Shown here piece after piece: positions 61,393 through 64,000 of a DNA stretch of 64,000 nt. Origin of the DNA: Taishania sp. (GTDB taxonomy: Bacteria > Bacteroidota > Bacteroidia > Flavobacteriales_D > Crocinitomicaceae). Position 1 is the stretch's first letter. Every line of letters begins with the position of its first letter. Both the position numbers and the translations under genes were made by a program. The stretch is taken from contig JASLGM010000045.1 in assembly GCA_030150045.1 (NCBI GenBank), positions 1-64,000 on the forward strand, read 5' to 3'. The notes beneath the pieces are model-generated. The model did no database searches. It was given only the letters and a program-made list of their open reading frames with translations, and was not told where the DNA came from.

Positions 61393-62025
61393 ATGGAAAT
61401 TTTTATCAGTGTTTTTGCCGCACTTTTTTCGGTAATAAACCCCTTGGGAACGGTTCCTGTTTTTGTTGGATTAACCGCCAATGATAGTCCTCAGAGCCGA
61501 AATCGGACAAGTTTAATGACCTCAATCAACGTGTTTATTATTCTGATTATTTCCTTTTTCGCAGGTAGTTATGTGTTGGCATTTTTCAACATTTCCCTTG
61601 ATTCCCTTCGAATTGCGGGTGGATTGATCATTACTTCCTCAGGATTTGCCTTGTTGACCGGTTCTTTTACCAAGCACAAAGGAATGAAAAAACAGAGTGT
61701 TCAAGCGGATTTGCAACAGCGAAATGCCATTTCCTTGACCCCTTTGGCGATTCCCATGTTAGCTGGTCCGGGTTCGATTTCCTTGTTGATTACCTTGCGA
61801 AAAACCTATGTTGGTTGGGAAGAAATTACCATGATTTTGGCAGCCGTTTTAGCCTTGAGTTTGAGCGTTTTCTTTATTCTTCGTTCGGCGCCATTTATCG
61901 TTAAAGGCCTTGGTGCGTCAGGGATTAACGCTGTTTCTAGAATCATTGGTTTCATTGTTATTGCCATAGGAATTGAGTACGTTTGTCGTGGCGTTGAGGG
62001 GTGGGTTCACATGATTATGAAATGA
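61393..62025 (+). CDS. MarC family integral membrane protein
   Basis: The 210-residue protein has six membrane helices. The family motif VFAALFSVINPLGTVPVFVG is at the start, LRIAGGLIITSSGFALLTG follows, and AIPMLAGPGSISLLITL begins the second half. MarC proteins are widespread with an unclear transport or stress function, despite the old name linking them to multiple antibiotic resistance. The terminator of the peroxiredoxin gene precedes it, so it has its own promoter; a TTG box is not evident. Confidence 0.94.
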   Translation: MEIFISVFAALFSVINPLGTVPVFVGLTANDSPQSRNRTSLMTSINVFIILIISFFAGSYVLAFFNISLDSLRIAGGLIITSSGFALLTGSFTKHKGMKKQSVQADLQQRNAISLTPLAIPMLAGPGSISLLITLRKTYVGWEEITMILAAVLALSLSVFFILRSAPFIVKGLGASGINAVSRIIGFIVIAIGIEYVCRGVEGWVHMIMK

Positions 62026-62078
62026 ATTTATCCAGGTAAATAGTGGGATTTATTTTCAAAAATGCAATGTAATCGTTT

Positions 62079-62226
62079 GGGCGTTTCCCCAGACGATTTT
62101 TTTTATGTTATTTCCCTTAATCCTAAAGAATATATTCCTCTAATTGATCTTTTTTGTCTGGGGTCGGGCTTTCCGCTTTATCTTTTTCACTTCGTTAAAA
62201 AAGGATGCCGCTGCTATCCCTAACGC
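62079..62226 (-). repeat. Structured intergenic element, copy F (reverse strand, expanded hairpin 2)
   Basis: On the reverse strand it starts GCGTTAGGGATAGCAGCGGC and ends AACGCCC. Hairpin 1 is ATCCTTTTT with AAAAAGAT; GCGGAAAGCCCGA follows. Hairpin 2 keeps the stem CCCCAGAC/GTCTGGGG, but its loop has grown to about 60 nt. There is no 5' module. It fills most of the gap between the convergent MarC and DoxX-like genes. Confidence 0.75.
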
Positions 62227-62301
62227 GGTTTTCCGGTTGAAAACGGGAGTTTATCGAACAATAAATAGAAGTAATGAAACGGATTTTGGAGATAAAATAT
62301 A

Positions 62302-63489
62302 TTATTCTTGAATACCGTCTACTGTCCAGTGAAATGAGGGGTTTAATAGTGGAAGTTCTTTCCAAGGAATTGACAAGCAACGAATGACCCAAGCTTGATC
62401 TTTTGCACGTAGCTCCAAAGATTTTCCGTCTTTTGAGAGTTCATACTCCACGTAGAAAATTCGATTTTCGTAAGCGTGCACTTCTAAATCTTTCGTCCCA
62501 ATTTTGATGAAAAAGTCTTCGGTATTGTCGTCTGAATATTGGAAAATTAGAAAATGATCACTGTGAATAAAAATGCGTTTTAAGACCACGTCTTCGGGCA
62601 ATGGAAGGGTAGAAGAAGTTACTTCGTACGAACCGAATAAGGATTCTTTTGGAGGATAGGAAACTATTCGTTTTATAGGAGCGATTGCTTCAATGCTAAA
62701 AAATAGAACAAACAGGCATTTGTAAATAAAAGCTCTTTTTTGATGATGAAATGGGAATTTTATCTGCGTTAAGGATAATGTTTTTCCTTGTAGGAAAAGA
62801 CCATAAAACTCCTTCGAAATTGGAGCAAATAGCAGAAAACTTAGAAAAAGCAAAAACGATGAATAAAGTTTTACAGAGATATCAAAGCAGAAGTTTATAG
62901 CTACAACTTGAATGAAAATGCCAATAGACAATAAGACACCAAAATTTCTGGTTCTGTAAGATAACAATAGTAAAGAAGCAATGATTTCCATCCATCCTAA
63001 AAACGACTGATATCCATTGGGAATAGCTATTGTGGACCAATATAAAATGTCATGATCTAGTTTTCCGAGTGGGGTATAAAGTAAGTTTCCTTCCGGCATT
63101 GGAAATTGTATTCCACCTACTTTTTCAATGCCATATCTAAAAAGAATAAGGGAAAGGTAGAGCGAAAGCATGACATGTAGTGCAGCTTGTATTTTCGTAG
63201 CGTTTCTTTTCCAAAAAGCGAGACTTGAAAGCATACAATACAAAACACAGGTAGTGATAAATAAAAACAAAAAGAACAAATAGGCGCTGCTTGAATCAGA
63301 TGATATTTCAGGATTTGTAAACGGAAGTTTATTGAAATAAGAAGCAAAATAACGAAGAAGATCTTCGAATAGGACGGCACTTATTTTTTCTTGAAATGGA
63401 AAAAGATAAAATGAAAACGGGAAGAATAGGGCTATTAATGCTGCGTAGAGTAAGCCAATTTCATAACCAATGTTTTTCCAATACGTCAC
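62302..63489 (-). CDS. DoxX-like membrane protein of unknown function
   Basis: The 395-residue protein has about seven membrane helices in its first 265 residues: TM1 LLYAALIALFFPFSFYLF, then AYLFFLFLFITTCVLYCML and LHVMLSLYLSLILFRYGIEK. After the KVGGIQFPMPEGNLLYTPLG loop come FLGWMEIIASLLLLSYRT and LLSIGIFIQVVAINF. The arrangement resembles DoxX family proteins of Bacteroidota. The C-terminal 125 residues are outside the membrane and contain a beta-rich domain ending FHWTVDGIQE. It starts at GTG, 3 nt after the stop of the upstream gene. Confidence 0.8.
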   Translation of the reverse strand: MTYWKNIGYEIGLLYAALIALFFPFSFYLFPFQEKISAVLFEDLLRYFASYFNKLPFTNPEISSDSSSAYLFFLFLFITTCVLYCMLSSLAFWKRNATKIQAALHVMLSLYLSLILFRYGIEKVGGIQFPMPEGNLLYTPLGKLDHDILYWSTIAIPNGYQSFLGWMEIIASLLLLSYRTRNFGVLLSIGIFIQVVAINFCFDISVKLYSSFLLFLSFLLFAPISKEFYGLFLQGKTLSLTQIKFPFHHQKRAFIYKCLFVLFFSIEAIAPIKRIVSYPPKESLFGSYEVTSSTLPLPEDVVLKRIFIHSDHFLIFQYSDDNTEDFFIKIGTKDLEVHAYENRIFYVEYELSKDGKSLELRAKDQAWVIRCLSIPWKELPLLNPSFHWTVDGIQE

Positions 63490-63492
63490 GGA

Positions 63493-63942
63493 CTATTTCT
63501 CTTTTTTGAAACCAATAAATACAGCCTCTGAAAATAGATTAGCGAAGAAATACCATTCATTTGTTGGTAAACCATGTGCTTTTACTTCTGAAACAGTACT
63601 TCTATTATTCCAAACTGGATCGTTTTTTATATGATGGGTTTTTGTTTCGAAATCTTCAGGTTTTAATCTTTTGTAATCGATATTAAAAGGATGGCACATA
63701 ATCGAAATTCGAGTTTTAAAAACGACTTCTGTAGCACTAATTGCAAAAACAGTATCTAGTATTTCAACTGCTCTATTTCCAGGTAAACCTAAATTTGATC
63801 GTTTACTATGGTGTGAACCTTGTTGATATACGGTTGAAAAAGTACGTGCTGACCCACTGTGGCGTTTATGTGCAATCCATTTCGTTTGCGCATGATTGGC
63901 AAATGGGAGAAACAATAAAAAGAAAAAAAGGAAACGATTCAT
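63493..63942 (-). CDS. Secreted hypothetical protein
   Basis: A 149-residue protein from the ATG that gives a signal peptide (MNRFLFFFLLFLPFANHAQ). The mature part begins with a basic KWIAHKRHSGSARTFSTVY, continues with a possible beta-strand set (AVEILDTVFAISATEVVFKT) and ends NEWYFFANLFSEAVFIGFKK. I do not recognise the family. The DoxX-like gene follows after 3 nt, so the two form an operon and may be functionally linked at the envelope. Confidence 0.75.
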   Translation of the reverse strand: MNRFLFFFLLFLPFANHAQTKWIAHKRHSGSARTFSTVYQQGSHHSKRSNLGLPGNRAVEILDTVFAISATEVVFKTRISIMCHPFNIDYKRLKPEDFETKTHHIKNDPVWNNRSTVSEVKAHGLPTNEWYFFANLFSEAVFIGFKKEK

Positions 63943-64000
63943 GTATATAATTTGTTTGACTATCAATTTCGTGATAGATAAATTCACAAATTATTAACAA

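Overview
This window looks like chromosomal DNA of a low-GC member of the Bacteroidota, most likely a flavobacterium in the broad sense. Three genes encode secreted proteins with C-terminal type IX secretion (Por/T9SS) sorting domains. Several genes are preceded by the Bacteroidota promoter form TTG-N(17-23)-TAnnTTTG rather than -35/-10 boxes. Shine-Dalgarno sequences are mostly absent, and families typical of the phylum occur: DUF4199, the ResB/CcsA fusion, GlmU-like beta-helix protein, Rho with a long charged insert. There is no phage, plasmid, IS, CRISPR or tRNA/rRNA gene that I can see.

Layout. 1-6962: start of gcvT, then a 1674-residue secreted TPR/coiled-coil protein with 17 tandem 18-residue repeats, coupled to an ApbE flavin transferase. 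7063-17103: cell-wall recycling (mpl), a lipoprotein hydrolase, rho, ispH, an RlpA-like protein, a glycosyltransferase, a Gre-like factor and a cysteine desulfurase. 17551-26566: gyrA with a TPR protein, clpC and the potassium transporter kup. 26774-30967: a Crp/Fnr regulator followed by a TolC/HlyD/ABC-2 export operon. 31142-41676: small secreted proteins, an SSS symporter with a GlmU-like protein, lon, a cold-shock protein, a SAM hydrolase, phoH-purC. 42004-48427: ccsBA, arginase, argS. 48964-57587: two large T9SS cargo proteins, a TlpA-like thioredoxin protein, a small ABC/FtsX pair and a pentapeptide-repeat protein. 57643-63942: a trimethylamine monooxygenase (tmm) with a long structured leader, a divergent Rrf2/peroxiredoxin pair, MarC and a DoxX-like membrane protein.

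The most interesting noncoding content is a family of six dispersed intergenic elements (17181, 24244, 37782, 48512, 59949, 62079). All share a skeleton that begins GCGTTAGGGAT and ends GGAACGCCC and encloses two hairpins. The hairpin sequences mostly differ between copies while the complementarity is kept, which is what selection on structure looks like. Four copies also carry an upstream module with a conserved hairpin loop on a changing stem. Five of the six lie in gaps between convergent genes. The second noncoding candidate is the 220-nt leader of tmm, which starts at a good promoter and can fold into a three-way junction. Both may be structured RNAs; whether they match a named family (for example the Flavo-1 motif) has to be tested with covariance models.
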